From Nitrolancea sp040255925 (lineage in GTDB: Bacteria; Chloroflexota; Chloroflexia; Thermomicrobiales; Thermomicrobiaceae), in NCBI GenBank assembly GCA_040255925.1, contig JBDZVX010000005.1, forward strand, positions 1 to 44,413: a DNA stretch of 44,413 nt. The letters run 5' to 3'. Every line of letters begins with the position of its first letter. Position 1 is the first letter of the stretch. The notes beneath the pieces were generated by a model, which worked only from the letters and a program-made list of their open reading frames with translations, searched no databases and was not told the origin of the DNA. A program made the position numbers and the translations under genes. Positions 9,635-18,565 of this stretch are shown here, one piece after another.

Positions 9635-10192
9635 CTAGCGCCGGGGTCCGAGTGCGAGCTGAGCTTCTTCGCGCTCTTGCTGGCGATGGGCCTCAGCCAC
9701 GTCCTTACCGCTTTTTCTCGCGATGGTGTCGTACTTGATGACCTTGTTCTGGAGTTCAAGGATGCCGTAGTAGAGACCTTCCGGCAAGGGTGGGCAGCCG
9801 GGAACATAGACATCTACCGGCACCACTTGATCGACACCCTGCACTACCGCATAGGTGTCGAACGGACCGCCCACATTGGCGCAGCTCCCCATGCTGATCA
9901 CCCACTTGGGGTCGGACATTTGATCGTAGAGTGTCCGAACCACGGGGGCCATCTTCTTCGTCACCGTTCCCGCGACGATCATGAGGTCGGCCTGACGAGG
10001 TGAAGCGCGATAGAGCATGCCGAAGCGTTCGGCCAAGTCGAACCGCGGCATGGCCGAGGCGATCATTTCGATCGCGCAGCAGGCAAGGCCGAACTGGAGC
10101 CACCAGAGGCTCGAACGCCTGGCCCAGTTGAAAACAAAATCTACGCTGGTGGTCAGGACATTCTTCTCGAAACGATCCTCGATCAAACCCAT
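9635..10192 (-). CDS. nuoB: NADH-quinone oxidoreductase subunit B
   Basis: NuoB carries the [4Fe-4S] cluster N2, the last iron-sulfur centre before quinone. With the start at ATG 10192 (MGLIEDRF) the product has 185 residues, and the four cluster ligands are visible: adjacent C38 and C39 (FGLACCAIEM), C104 (SMGSCANVGG) and C133 (VPGCPPLPEG). An alternative ATG at 10213 would overlap nuoA by 31 bases. The chosen start overlaps nuoA by 10 bases and has AAGGGG just upstream. Confidence 0.95.
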   Translation of the reverse strand: MGLIEDRFEKNVLTTSVDFVFNWARRSSLWWLQFGLACCAIEMIASAMPRFDLAERFGMLYRASPRQADLMIVAGTVTKKMAPVVRTLYDQMSDPKWVISMGSCANVGGPFDTYAVVQGVDQVVPVDVYVPGCPPLPEGLYYGILELQNKVIKYDTIARKSGKDVAEAHRQQEREEAQLALGPRR

Positions 10193-10539
10193 TCCAGCGC
10201 CCCTTTTTTCCATTCGTAAATCAGACCAACCAGAAGCAGGCCAACGAAGATCACTGCCTGGATGTAGCCATATAGGCCGAGCGCATTAAAGGCGACTGCC
10301 CACGGGTAGAGGAAGATTGCCTCAATATCGAAGACCACGAAGAGCATCGCGACCACGTAGTACCGCGGGGTATACCGCGCCTTCGGCGGATCGACGTCGG
10401 GCACGCCGCTCTCGTATGGTGCCAACTTTGCAGGGTTCGGGTTGTTTGGACGGATGACCCTCCCAAGCGCGATCAGCGATGACCCCATCACCGCCGCTGT
10501 CAGAAGCATCAGTCCGATTACCGCGTAATCCTGGAGCAT
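10183..10539 (-). CDS. nuoA: NADH-quinone oxidoreductase subunit A
   Basis: NuoA is a three-helix membrane subunit at the junction of the two arms of complex I. The 118-residue product has normal length and the diagnostic segments KLAPYESGVPDVDPPKARY and VVFDIEAIFLYPWAVAF. The ATG at 10539 has GGAGG about 10 bases upstream. It is the first gene of the operon and lies about 40 bases downstream of the predicted transcription start. Confidence 0.96.
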   Translation of the reverse strand: MLQDYAVIGLMLLTAAVMGSSLIALGRVIRPNNPNPAKLAPYESGVPDVDPPKARYTPRYYVVAMLFVVFDIEAIFLYPWAVAFNALGLYGYIQAVIFVGLLLVGLIYEWKKGALEWV

Positions 10540-10588
10540 GCCGACCTTTCCTCCCGGAAAGCTACGCGAAACCCGCGAACTTTTGTGT

Positions 10589-10617
10589 ACTATATCACAG
10601 AGATTCGGTGGTCGCTA
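10589..10617 (-). promoter_or_regulatory. predicted sigma-70-type promoter of the nuo operon
   Basis: On the minus strand, -35 TAGCGA (10617-10612), a 17-nt spacer and -10 TATAGT (10594-10589) are seen. The -10 is preceded by TGA, an extended -10 element. The implied start near 10582 leaves a 5' leader of about 40 nt with the GGAGG of nuoA. Confidence 0.6.
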
Positions 10618-10822
10618 CCGTAGGAACACAATCGAACCGCGGCTGGCCTGCGCGTTCGTACACCACTTCCTCACCTGTACCCATCCCTCGCGGCTGGGTC
10701 CGCGATCCTGCTGAGATATTAGCATTATCCACACGCGGCTGGAAGAGGTAGCTCCCGCCGATTCCATTCCGCTTACGGCCCGTGACCGCGTTCCGCCAAA
10801 GCAAGCCGCGATTGCGACGGCT

Positions 10823-13354
10823 CTAGTCACCCTGGTTACCGTTTCCGTCCCCTCCACCGCCGCGCGGCGCCCCGTTGCTCGGCGGCCCACCACCCGCTGA
10901 TCCGTCTCCCGGGGCTGGGGAGGCCGAGGGTGAGGGTGAGGGTGAAGGTGACGGCGAGGGCTTCGGCTTGTTCGGATCTTCCACCGTGAGACCACCATAG
11001 CCTGTCATCATGGCATAGCTGTTAAGCGTGGCGATCGCGCGCGCGGTGAACCGCTTGTTCCCGTCGGCGGCCTTCAGCGCCGCCTTCAATTCGCGAATCT
11101 CGTAGTCATCAACCTGGGTACAGGCCAAGGCGGGCCCTTCACCCTGGACCAGCACCTCTGTCTTGGTGGCGACACCACGTACCGGTTGTTTCCCGGTCGC
11201 GGTACAGACCTCCCCCTCGATAATTCCGGGAGGCTTCGGAAACTCGGGAGCGATGGGATTCCCATCCGGCCCGGCCAAGGTTTTGGCGTAAGCCGGATCA
11301 TGCGCCTTTACCATGAAATCGTGCCAGATCGGTGCGGCGCCGACGACTCCGTCCAAACTCCGTGTCGCGTGATTGTCGGTATTCCCGACCCACACCCCGA
11401 CCGCCAAGTCGGTCGTGTACCCCATCGTCCAGGCGTCCTTGGCCTCGTTGGTCGTCCCGGTCTTCGCCGCGGCCGGCCGGTTATCCAGCTCTGGCAGGGT
11501 CAATGGCGTACTCGACCCGAAGACCATCGAACGGGCGCGGTTATCGGTTAGGATATCGGTAATCTGGTAGGCATGCTCGGCTTTGACCACCTGCTCGCCC
11601 TTCGCGAAACTCTGCTCTCGATCCAATTTGAACAATGTCTCGCCCCGGCTGTCCGTCACCTCCAGGAGTGGCGTAAAAGGTACAAACCGCCCATTGTTCG
11701 CCAGCGTGGCGAACACGTTGGTGTGCTCCAGCAGGGTCACTTCACCGCCACCGAGCGTGATCGATAGTCCGTAGAAGCTCGTACCGCGATAGAGACCGGT
11801 CTTGATCCCCATCTTGTGCGCCAGATCGATCATTTCGGCCACACCGACGTAGTCCAGCGCCTTTACCGCCGGAATGTTGAGTGAATTCGAGAGCGCCTCT
11901 CGGACTGAGACGGCTCCGTAATACTGGAAGGTATAGTTTTGCGGGATATAGAAGGGCTTCGGCGCGCCGGGCGTCGGCCAGCGTGTTTCATAATCAAAGA
12001 TCACCGTACCCGGATTCCAGCCCTTTTCGAAGGCGGCCAGGTAGGTTATGGGCTTGATCGAACTGCCGGGCTGCCGCTCGCTTGTCGCCACATTGACCTG
12101 ACCATCGATCACGTCATTGAAATAATCGGCGCTGCCCACCATCGCGACGATCTCTCCGGTCCCCGGCAGCATCGCCACCAGCGCCCCATTATTGGCGTCC
12201 CAGGATGCGACTCGCTGCACGCCTTCGGTCACACTCTGCTGAGCGGCGTTCTGGAGCCCAAGATCCAGGGATGTCCGGACCACTAATCCTCCACGATACA
12301 GTGCGTCCGCGCCAAACTTCTGCTCCAGGTAGTACTTCACGTAATTCACGAAGTGCGGTGCCAGATCATGGAGGTTCTGGCGCGATTGCGGGCTGAGTGG
12401 CTCGGCATAGGCGTCATCGGCCTGCTGCGGGGTGATCATCCGCTGCTCGACCATCTGGTTCAACACGTAGCGCTGCCGTTGCTTGGCCAGTTCATAGTTC
12501 TGGGTTGGATCGTACACACTCGGTGATTGGGGCAAGCCGGCCAGCATCGATGCCTCGCCGAGCGTCAGATCCCAAGGATGCTTGTTGAAATAGGACTGGG
12601 ACGCGGCATCGATCCCATAGGAGCGATTCCCGTAGTAGATATCGTTGAGATAGCGCTCCAGGATCTCCGTCTTGGAATGCTCATGGGTAAACTTGACCGC
12701 GACAATCGCCTCCCGAATCTTGCGTAGATAGCTACGGTCGGAGCCGACCTGTTCGGGATAGAGTATGCGGACGAGCTGTTGCGTGATCGTCGAGGCGCCG
12801 GATGAACCCTTATCGCTCGCATTGATGACCACCGCGCGAGCAATCGCATACGGATCAACTCCCTGGTTGGTCCAGAAGCTGGCATCTTCGGCGGCTACCG
12901 TGGCATCGATAATCCAGGCCTGGTGCGGCTTATTCGGGTCATCTTGCTGTTGGGTAATATGATCCTGAATCTCTTTAAAGCTGACCGGGGTTCGCCAGCC
13001 GTTTTGGGGATCGTTCACCTCATTGAGCAAGATCCAGTTACGATCATAGATTTTCGTAGTCGCGAACTCATTTGCGTTGACTTCGTCCGCCGACGGGAGA
13101 TCATGCGTCACATAGGACCAGGCGACGGCAGCCCCACCAGCGGCGACTCCAGCCGTCGCGATGACCAAAACGGTAAGACCCAGTAGCAGACCCAGAAAGA
13201 TTTCGAGGATGCCGCGCGCGGAACCCGAACGCCGTCCGGAGCGCCGGAACAATTGAGAACTCTTGCGCGGTAGTCGTCCACCGTTGGAAGATCCTCCCCG
13301 ACGGCGCCGGTTGAAACGTCCTGAATCGGATTGGGAGAACCCTCCCCTGGGCAT
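10823..13354 (-). CDS. class A penicillin-binding protein (glycosyltransferase/transpeptidase)
   Basis: This is a bifunctional peptidoglycan synthase that polymerises lipid II and cross-links the stem peptides outside the membrane. With ATG at 13354 (GGGGAAGG upstream) it has 843 residues: a basic cytoplasmic head, one membrane segment around 50-81, a GT51 domain (VAAEDASFW with the catalytic glutamate; STITQQLVR), then a transpeptidase domain with SSIK (S-x-x-K serine), SNSLN (S-x-N) and AKTGTTNEAKD (KTG). The C-terminus is a low-complexity Pro/Ser then Gly/Asn tail. GTG at 13375 is an alternative start. In the GT51 motif the usual histidine of ExxFxxHxG is asparagine (FWTNQG). It is a single gene, not obviously in an operon. 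Confidence 0.95.
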   Translation of the reverse strand: MPRGGFSQSDSGRFNRRRRGGSSNGGRLPRKSSQLFRRSGRRSGSARGILEIFLGLLLGLTVLVIATAGVAAGGAAVAWSYVTHDLPSADEVNANEFATTKIYDRNWILLNEVNDPQNGWRTPVSFKEIQDHITQQQDDPNKPHQAWIIDATVAAEDASFWTNQGVDPYAIARAVVINASDKGSSGASTITQQLVRILYPEQVGSDRSYLRKIREAIVAVKFTHEHSKTEILERYLNDIYYGNRSYGIDAASQSYFNKHPWDLTLGEASMLAGLPQSPSVYDPTQNYELAKQRQRYVLNQMVEQRMITPQQADDAYAEPLSPQSRQNLHDLAPHFVNYVKYYLEQKFGADALYRGGLVVRTSLDLGLQNAAQQSVTEGVQRVASWDANNGALVAMLPGTGEIVAMVGSADYFNDVIDGQVNVATSERQPGSSIKPITYLAAFEKGWNPGTVIFDYETRWPTPGAPKPFYIPQNYTFQYYGAVSVREALSNSLNIPAVKALDYVGVAEMIDLAHKMGIKTGLYRGTSFYGLSITLGGGEVTLLEHTNVFATLANNGRFVPFTPLLEVTDSRGETLFKLDREQSFAKGEQVVKAEHAYQITDILTDNRARSMVFGSSTPLTLPELDNRPAAAKTGTTNEAKDAWTMGYTTDLAVGVWVGNTDNHATRSLDGVVGAAPIWHDFMVKAHDPAYAKTLAGPDGNPIAPEFPKPPGIIEGEVCTATGKQPVRGVATKTEVLVQGEGPALACTQVDDYEIRELKAALKAADGNKRFTARAIATLNSYAMMTGYGGLTVEDPNKPKPSPSPSPSPSPSASPAPGDGSAGGGPPSNGAPRGGGGDGNGNQGD

Positions 13355-13413
13355 CGGCCTTCCCCTCGCTATCACTTTGCTGCACCCGCGCTACGCGGTT
13401 CAGCGGCTGCCGC

Positions 13414-13419
13414 ATAATA
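13414..13419 (-). promoter_or_regulatory. possible extended -10 element for the PBP gene
   Basis: The minus strand reads TGGTATTAT, an extended -10 (TGn plus TATTAT), about 60 bases upstream of the chosen PBP start. No clear -35 box was found at 16-18 nt. Confidence 0.35.
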
Positions 13420-13654
13420 CCACGGTTGAAAAACAGCCCGGACCAACGGCCTGGAGGTTCGAGGCGTTATCGTGGACAACCATGAGCCATGGCGGGAGCG
13501 CTTAGGCCGGTGATCGCCAATGCGAGCCAACCCCCACGAGGTTTGAAACACGGCAAACAACCTGCGATGGTCCTCACCATCGGTGCTCCGCCGCGAAAGG
13601 GAGACAAAGCCTCTCACTCCATACAACGAATGACCTATGGGCTGAGGCGCAAAA

Positions 13655-13684
13655 TAGACATAGCCGAAGCCGCCCGGCTATAAT
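13655..13684 (+). promoter_or_regulatory. predicted promoter upstream of the GT4 gene
   Basis: -35 TAGACA (13655-13660), an 18-nt spacer and a perfect -10 TATAAT (13679-13684). Transcription would begin near 13691, giving a 5' leader of about 190 nt. The leader contains an inverted repeat, GAGGCT against AGCCTC, around a GC-rich inner stem at roughly 13693-13737. Confidence 0.6.
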
Positions 13685-13878
13685 CTTGTCAATGAGGCTG
13701 TACGTATAGTCCCCTCGCGGTTGGCCGCGGGAGCCTCAGGAGGAGGTCGACGTTCACCCAGGTTCGTTCAAAACCCGTGTAGAGCCATGGGAATGAGACG
13801 ACACTGGGCAACATGCCATTCAACGCTCCTCGTATCCGGCGCCGCACCTGCTCGAAGTGCTATTACCCGGGGGTGTTG

Positions 13879-15048
13879 ATGAGAATCCTCCTCGTGTCCG
13901 CGTTCGATTTCAGCTATCCGGGCGGCGTCAATGCGCATGTCGCCGAACTCGACCGCCAGTTCCAGGCTTTCGGCCACTACACCCGCATCCTTGCTCCCCG
14001 CTCCGACGACGAACCAGAAAGCGATGACGGTCATCTCTTCAAGCTCGGCATGGCCCTACCGGTCCCGTCTAATGGCTCCACCGCCCGCATTACGTTGTCC
14101 CCTTTCTTTTCGAACAAGGTTAAGACGTTTCTCCTGCGCGAACGCTTCGATATCATCCACCTCCATGAGCCGTTGGCACCGACGCTCCCCTTGATGGTCC
14201 TCCTTCATTCCCACGCAATTAACGTCGGTACCTTTCACGCCGCCGGTACGAGCAACCTCGGTTATATGACGTTCAAGCCGATCCTCGCCCGGTTCCACGC
14301 CAAGCTCGATGCCCGGATCACCCCCTCTCCAGCCGCGATGGACGGCGCTGCCCATTATTTTCCCGGTCCGTACGAGATCATCCCCAACGGGATCAATCTT
14401 GAGCGGTTCGGCCCCCACATCCCGCCGCTCACCCGTTACCAGGATGACCGTCCAACGATCCTCTTCGTCGGGCGCTACAACGAATCCCGAAAAGGGCTTA
14501 GATACCTCCTCCGAGCACTCACGCTGGTCCGGCCCGCCTTTCCAACCTGCCGCCTCCTGGTTGTCGGACCCGGCAATTCGAAACCGTTCGAGCGGCTGAT
14601 CACCCAGTGTGGGCTCGACAACGTCGTCTTCACCGGCCCAGTCTCCCGGGCGGAGCTTCCCGCATACTACGCCAGCGCCGACGTCTTCTGCGCCCCCTCT
14701 ACGGGCCAGGAAAGCTTTGGTATCGTCTTATTAGAGGCGATGGCCAGTGGGAAGCCGGTCGTCGCAACCAACATCCAGGGGTATAACGGGGTTATGCGAA
14801 ATGGCGTCGAGGGGTTACTGATCGAGCCGAAGAACCCGGAAGCCCTGGCGATGGCCCTGACCCAGTGCCTGGCCGACGCCGATCTGCGGCGGCGTCTCGG
14901 GAACGCGGGACGGAATCGGGCCGAGGGGTTCGCCTGGCCGGTGGTCGCGAGCCGGGTACTGGCGACCTACGAACGGGCGTTGGCAACCCGGAAGCGAGCC
15001 GATCGATCCGGACTCCGCGCTCAGACTACGCCGACCAATCGGAACTGA
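13879..15048 (+). CDS. GT4-family glycosyltransferase, PimA-like
   Basis: This is a retaining GT-B glycosyltransferase that probably transfers a sugar, mannose by analogy with PimA, to a lipid acceptor at the inner membrane face. The N-terminus MRILLVSAFDFSYPGGVNAH shows the PGGVxxH acceptor loop of PimA-like enzymes. The C-terminal domain shows ILFVGRYNESRKGLRYL and the E-x7-E motif in ESFGIVLLEAM. The frame is open from 13813, but ATG 13879 is where similarity starts and gives 389 residues. The stop is 14 bp before a CDP-alcohol phosphatidyltransferase gene, which supports a role in phosphoinositide-type glycolipid synthesis. The exact donor and acceptor cannot be told from sequence. Confidence 0.85.
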   Translation: MRILLVSAFDFSYPGGVNAHVAELDRQFQAFGHYTRILAPRSDDEPESDDGHLFKLGMALPVPSNGSTARITLSPFFSNKVKTFLLRERFDIIHLHEPLAPTLPLMVLLHSHAINVGTFHAAGTSNLGYMTFKPILARFHAKLDARITPSPAAMDGAAHYFPGPYEIIPNGINLERFGPHIPPLTRYQDDRPTILFVGRYNESRKGLRYLLRALTLVRPAFPTCRLLVVGPGNSKPFERLITQCGLDNVVFTGPVSRAELPAYYASADVFCAPSTGQESFGIVLLEAMASGKPVVATNIQGYNGVMRNGVEGLLIEPKNPEALAMALTQCLADADLRRRLGNAGRNRAEGFAWPVVASRVLATYERALATRKRADRSGLRAQTTPTNRN

Positions 15049-15062
15049 AGGGGATCCAAGCT

Positions 15063-15674
15063 ATGCTCAGCACCCTGGTCGCTGATTGGGTACGCGGTCA
15101 GTTCCGCCGGGTGGGGCTCGTTCTCGCCCGGACAAACCTCTCGCCAAACGCCTTTACGATCATGGGATTCTTCTTCAACATTGTCGTGGCGATCGTGATC
15201 GCCAGCGGAAACCTGGTGCTCGGCGGCGTGCTCGCACTCCTCGCCGGCGGATTCGACCTCCTCGATGGGGCGGTCGCCCGCGCCACAAATCAGGTCACCC
15301 GATTTGGCGGATTTCTGGATTCAACGCTGGACCGCTATTCGGAGGCCGCTGTTTACCTCGGCCTACTGGTCTATCTCCTCCGGGGAGACTCGAACCAGAC
15401 GGCGATCTTCCTGGTCTTCGCGACCCTGCTCGGGTCACTGATGGTGAGCTACACCCGTGCCCGAGCCGAAGCCGCCGGCCTCCGGGCCGATGTCGGGTTC
15501 GTCCCGAGGGCGGAGCGGATCATTCTCCTGGCGCTCTTCCTCGTCCTCCAGAAACCGGTGTGGGCGCTCTGGATCCTTGCGCTATTGACCAACCTGACCG
15601 CGGTTCAGCGCATCGTCCATGTCTGGAACGTGACCCGGCACGGTGACACGACGCGCCGCGATACCGAACGCTGA
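15063..15674 (+). CDS. CDP-alcohol phosphatidyltransferase (PgsA / PI-phosphate synthase type)
   Basis: This integral membrane enzyme exchanges CMP of a CDP-lipid for an alcohol head group. The complete family motif D-x2-DG-x2-AR-x8-G-x3-D-x3-D is present in FDLLDGAVAR through GGFLDSTLD, supplying the metal-binding aspartates. About six membrane helices and 203 residues fit the family. The start is ATG 15063 with AAGGGG upstream; the longer open frame overlaps the previous gene. Pairing with a PimA-like gene suggests myo-inositol-1-phosphate as acceptor, but glycerol-3-phosphate (PgsA proper) is not excluded. Confidence 0.88.
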   Translation: MLSTLVADWVRGQFRRVGLVLARTNLSPNAFTIMGFFFNIVVAIVIASGNLVLGGVLALLAGGFDLLDGAVARATNQVTRFGGFLDSTLDRYSEAAVYLGLLVYLLRGDSNQTAIFLVFATLLGSLMVSYTRARAEAAGLRADVGFVPRAERIILLALFLVLQKPVWALWILALLTNLTAVQRIVHVWNVTRHGDTTRRDTER

Positions 15675-15799
15675 TCCGCTGATGCGACGCCATCAGCACC
15701 TATCCGCCACCTAAGCTTGATACCCTTGATGGAGACACTATCCAGACTCGTCCAGAGACGTAGCGCACACCGGCCGGAGCAGCGGGTCAGGAGGATGAC

Positions 15800-16642
15800 A
15801 TGGCAAAGAGGCTTCGGATCGCCACCTTGCAAATGTGCTCGGGAACAAACCCCGATGAGAACCTGGCGGTTGCCCTGAACCTGCTCGATCGGGCGGCGGC
15901 GGCCGGAGCCGGGGTCGCGGTCCTGCCGGAATTCTGGGACTACATGGGACCGGAGGAGCACGCGGGTGATATCGCTACGACGATTCCTGGACCGTTGACC
16001 GAAGCGCTGGCGGCCAAGGCCCGTGAGCATGGGATCTCCATTTACGGTGGCAGCATTCACGAGCGGGCGGAAGATGATCCGCGCCGCTACAACACAACCG
16101 TGCTGATCGACCCCGACGGCCGGATCGCCGCCCGGTACCGGAAGATTCACCTGTTCGACGTCAGCTTCGCCGGGCAGTTCGCGCACCAGGAGTCGGCGAC
16201 GATCCGACCCGGCACCGAGATCGTGACGAGCAGCATTGATGGTATCCCCATCGGGTTCTCGACCTGCTATGACCTGCGCTTTCCGGAGTTGTTCCGGATT
16301 CTGGCGCTTCGCGGGGCCGAAATCATCTTCCTACCGGCCGCCTTTACCCAGCACACCGGGAAAGATCACTGGGAGATCCTGCTCCGGGCCCGTGCGATCG
16401 AGAACCAGTGCTTTATGGTGGCCGCCGCACAGTTCGGCAAGCATCCCGGCGGTCCAGTCACCTATGGACGGGCAATGATCATCGACCCCTGGGGGCTAAT
16501 CCTGGCCCAAGCACCGGATGGTACCGGCATGGCCGTGGCCGAACTCGATTTCTCGGCCCTCGAACGTATCCGGGGCGAACTACCTTCTCTGAGAAACCGC
16601 TGCGCCAGCCGGTACGTCTGGCCGGAGGAGACGGAGGCATGA
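15800..16642 (+). CDS. carbon-nitrogen hydrolase (Nit/omega-amidase family)
   Basis: This is a nitrilase-superfamily amidase, probably acting on a small carboxamide such as deaminated glutathione or alpha-ketoglutaramate-like compounds. The catalytic triad is visible: E44 (LPEFWD), K115 (YRKIHLFD) and C156 (STCYDLRFPELF). The segment KIHLFDV and the FPELFR that follows the cysteine match the Nit1/Nit2 branch rather than true nitrilases. Length is 280 residues, typical. The ATG has AGGAGG about 6 bases upstream. The stop overlaps the next start as ATGA. Confidence 0.9.
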   Translation: MAKRLRIATLQMCSGTNPDENLAVALNLLDRAAAAGAGVAVLPEFWDYMGPEEHAGDIATTIPGPLTEALAAKAREHGISIYGGSIHERAEDDPRRYNTTVLIDPDGRIAARYRKIHLFDVSFAGQFAHQESATIRPGTEIVTSSIDGIPIGFSTCYDLRFPELFRILALRGAEIIFLPAAFTQHTGKDHWEILLRARAIENQCFMVAAAQFGKHPGGPVTYGRAMIIDPWGLILAQAPDGTGMAVAELDFSALERIRGELPSLRNRCASRYVWPEETEA

Positions 16643-17046
16643 ACACCATAAACACGTGCCTCTCACGATCATCGCGCTGGATGTTCGGTCTGTTGCTAGC
16701 CGGTTTACTGTTGACAGCGAACTGCGGAGGTGGCGGCGAGCAGGCCACGCCGATTCCATCGGGGCAGACGACCCCAACCTCGACGCGGATGTTACCGATC
16801 GTCACCCCGACACCGAATATCCTCGCGTCGCCAAAGCCGACTAGCGAGCAGGAAACGGCATCGCCCGCGGCGGTGTCCTCGGGAAGGGAAGGAGATACCT
16901 ACGTCGTGGAAGCAGGCGATACCCTGGGCAGCATTGCGGATAAGTTCGACATCACCGTGGATGCGCTTAAGGATGCCAACGGGATCGACGACCCCAATAC
17001 TCTGACCGCCGGCCAGAGCCTGACCGTCCCGGTGTCCGGCAATTAG
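16639..17046 (+). CDS. LysM-domain (probable lipo)protein
   Basis: This is a small exported protein of 135 residues. It has a basic N-terminus, a hydrophobic stretch at 15-27 and C29 followed by glycines, suggesting lipidation, though the residues before the cysteine (LTANC) are not a textbook lipobox. A Thr/Pro/Ser-rich linker follows, then one LysM domain at 87-135 (VVEAGDTLGSIADKF ... ITVDALKDANG ... LTAGQSLTVP) that should bind N-acetylglucosamine-containing glycan such as peptidoglycan. The start is fixed by the ATGA overlap with the amidase stop; a longer open frame upstream lies inside that gene. No catalytic domain is present. Confidence 0.85.
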   Translation: MNTINTCLSRSSRWMFGLLLAGLLLTANCGGGGEQATPIPSGQTTPTSTRMLPIVTPTPNILASPKPTSEQETASPAAVSSGREGDTYVVEAGDTLGSIADKFDITVDALKDANGIDDPNTLTAGQSLTVPVSGN

Positions 17047-18383
17047 CTGCTGGGCTCGGAGCTGTCATCCGCCACACTCTCGTCCGGGATGAAGCGCAAC
17101 GATGAGATCCGCAATCCATCAAGCCCCTCCACCCGGACCCTATAGCGCCCAACCTCGACCGTATCCCCCATCTTGGGGCGCCGCCCGAGGAGCGAAAAAA
17201 TATAGCCACCGATCGTATGGTTCTCATGCTCCGGAAGCGAAAGGCCGAACCAGTCATCCACCTCACTCATCGGCGTCAAGCCGTTGACCACAGCGCTGCC
17301 GTCCGGCTCAGCCACAACGTCCGGCCCCGCCTGCTCGAACTCATCGGGGACGTCTCCAACCACCCGCTCGATGATGTCACCAAGCGTAATCATCCCAGCC
17401 GTCCCGCCGTACTCGTCGACGACGATGGCAATATGCGTTCGCCGTTGTTTCATCAGGTTGAGCATGTGGTCAATCGGCACGGCGGTCGGCACGGTCAGGA
17501 CCGGGCGCATCAGCGCGCGAAGATCGAACCGTTGCGCCGGAGGCCATGGAGTGAGCACAGGGAGATCTTTGACGTGGAGCACACCGAGGATATCGTCCAT
17601 GTCCCGGCCGTACACCGGGAACCGGCTGAACCGGTAGGTGGAAATGATCGTCCGGACCCGGTCGAGCGAGGCATCGGCCGGCAGTGCGATCAGTTCCGTA
17701 CGCGGAATCATGACCTCATCGGCGGCGTAGTCGTGAAGAGTGAACGCTCGGCGAATAATCGCCTCCTCGGTCTCCTCCAGTTCGCCCCCTTGCCGGCTAG
17801 CGGTGACGATCAAGCGGAGCTCTTCCTCGGTGTAGATGTGGCCCAGCTCACCAACGGCCGGCTTCACGCCAAACAGCCGGAGAAATCCGCGCCCCAACCC
17901 ATTCATCGCGACGATAATCGGCCGAAAGATGGTCATGAAGACACGGGTCGGGGTCGTGACGAGCATCGCGACCGTTTCCGGAAACTGGAGCGCGAGCGAC
18001 TTCGGCGCGAGCTCGCCGAAGACCACATGTAGGACAGTGATAGTCGAAAAGGCGATGATGAACGAGATCGTGTGCGCGCTGATCAACGCGAACGTCTCGG
18101 GCATCACCGCTTCAAATAGGGGATCGAGCAAGCGCGCCAGGGCCGGCTCGCCGATCCAGCCCAGTCCGATACTGGCCATCGTGATGCCGAGCTGCGTGGC
18201 GGCGATATAGCCGTCGAGATCCTTGATCGCATTAAACACCGTCTGGGCTCGACGGTTTCCTTCCGCGACAAGAGTCTCAATCCGGGTCCGGCGCACCGAG
18301 ACCAGGGAAAACTCAGTAGCGACAAAGAATCCGTTGAGCAGCACGAGGCCGAGTACGGCGAGTAACTGGAAGGCGATATCCAC
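17043..18383 (-). CDS. CNNM/DUF21 and CBS-domain protein, CorC/HlyC family
   Basis: This is a membrane protein of the hemolysin C / CorC type, thought to take part in divalent cation (Mg2+ or Co2+) efflux. Order: a DUF21/CNNM transmembrane domain over residues 1-190 (LLNGFFVATEFSLVSVRRTR; HVVFGELAPKSLAL), two CBS domains over about 215-345 (VMIPRTELIALP; IAIVVDEYGGTAGMITLGD), and a CorC_HlyC C-terminal domain (GLTPMSEVDDWFGLSL; ENHTIGGYIF). Length is 446 residues. The start is GTG at 18383. The 3' end overlaps the convergent LysM gene by 4 bases. Confidence 0.92.
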   Translation of the reverse strand: MDIAFQLLAVLGLVLLNGFFVATEFSLVSVRRTRIETLVAEGNRRAQTVFNAIKDLDGYIAATQLGITMASIGLGWIGEPALARLLDPLFEAVMPETFALISAHTISFIIAFSTITVLHVVFGELAPKSLALQFPETVAMLVTTPTRVFMTIFRPIIVAMNGLGRGFLRLFGVKPAVGELGHIYTEEELRLIVTASRQGGELEETEEAIIRRAFTLHDYAADEVMIPRTELIALPADASLDRVRTIISTYRFSRFPVYGRDMDDILGVLHVKDLPVLTPWPPAQRFDLRALMRPVLTVPTAVPIDHMLNLMKQRRTHIAIVVDEYGGTAGMITLGDIIERVVGDVPDEFEQAGPDVVAEPDGSAVVNGLTPMSEVDDWFGLSLPEHENHTIGGYIFSLLGRRPKMGDTVEVGRYRVRVEGLDGLRISSLRFIPDESVADDSSEPSS

Positions 18384-18565
18384 GAATAGTGCCTGCTCCC
18401 ATATTTTTCGAAACTACGGTGACGAGGCGCCGGTATTGAAGATCCTGACGCCGCAACATCATGGCGGCACTGCCGGACACCACGCGCTAATCCTGCCAGA
18501 TTGGGACGCAGCATACGGACTACTGAGGCCCGGCATTCGGGTGCAGTAGGCCCTTCAGACGGCGT

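Noticed and set aside
17217..18032. plus-strand 271-codon frame opposite the CorC-like gene
   Set aside because: Antisense shadow with no family resemblance and no ribosome binding site.
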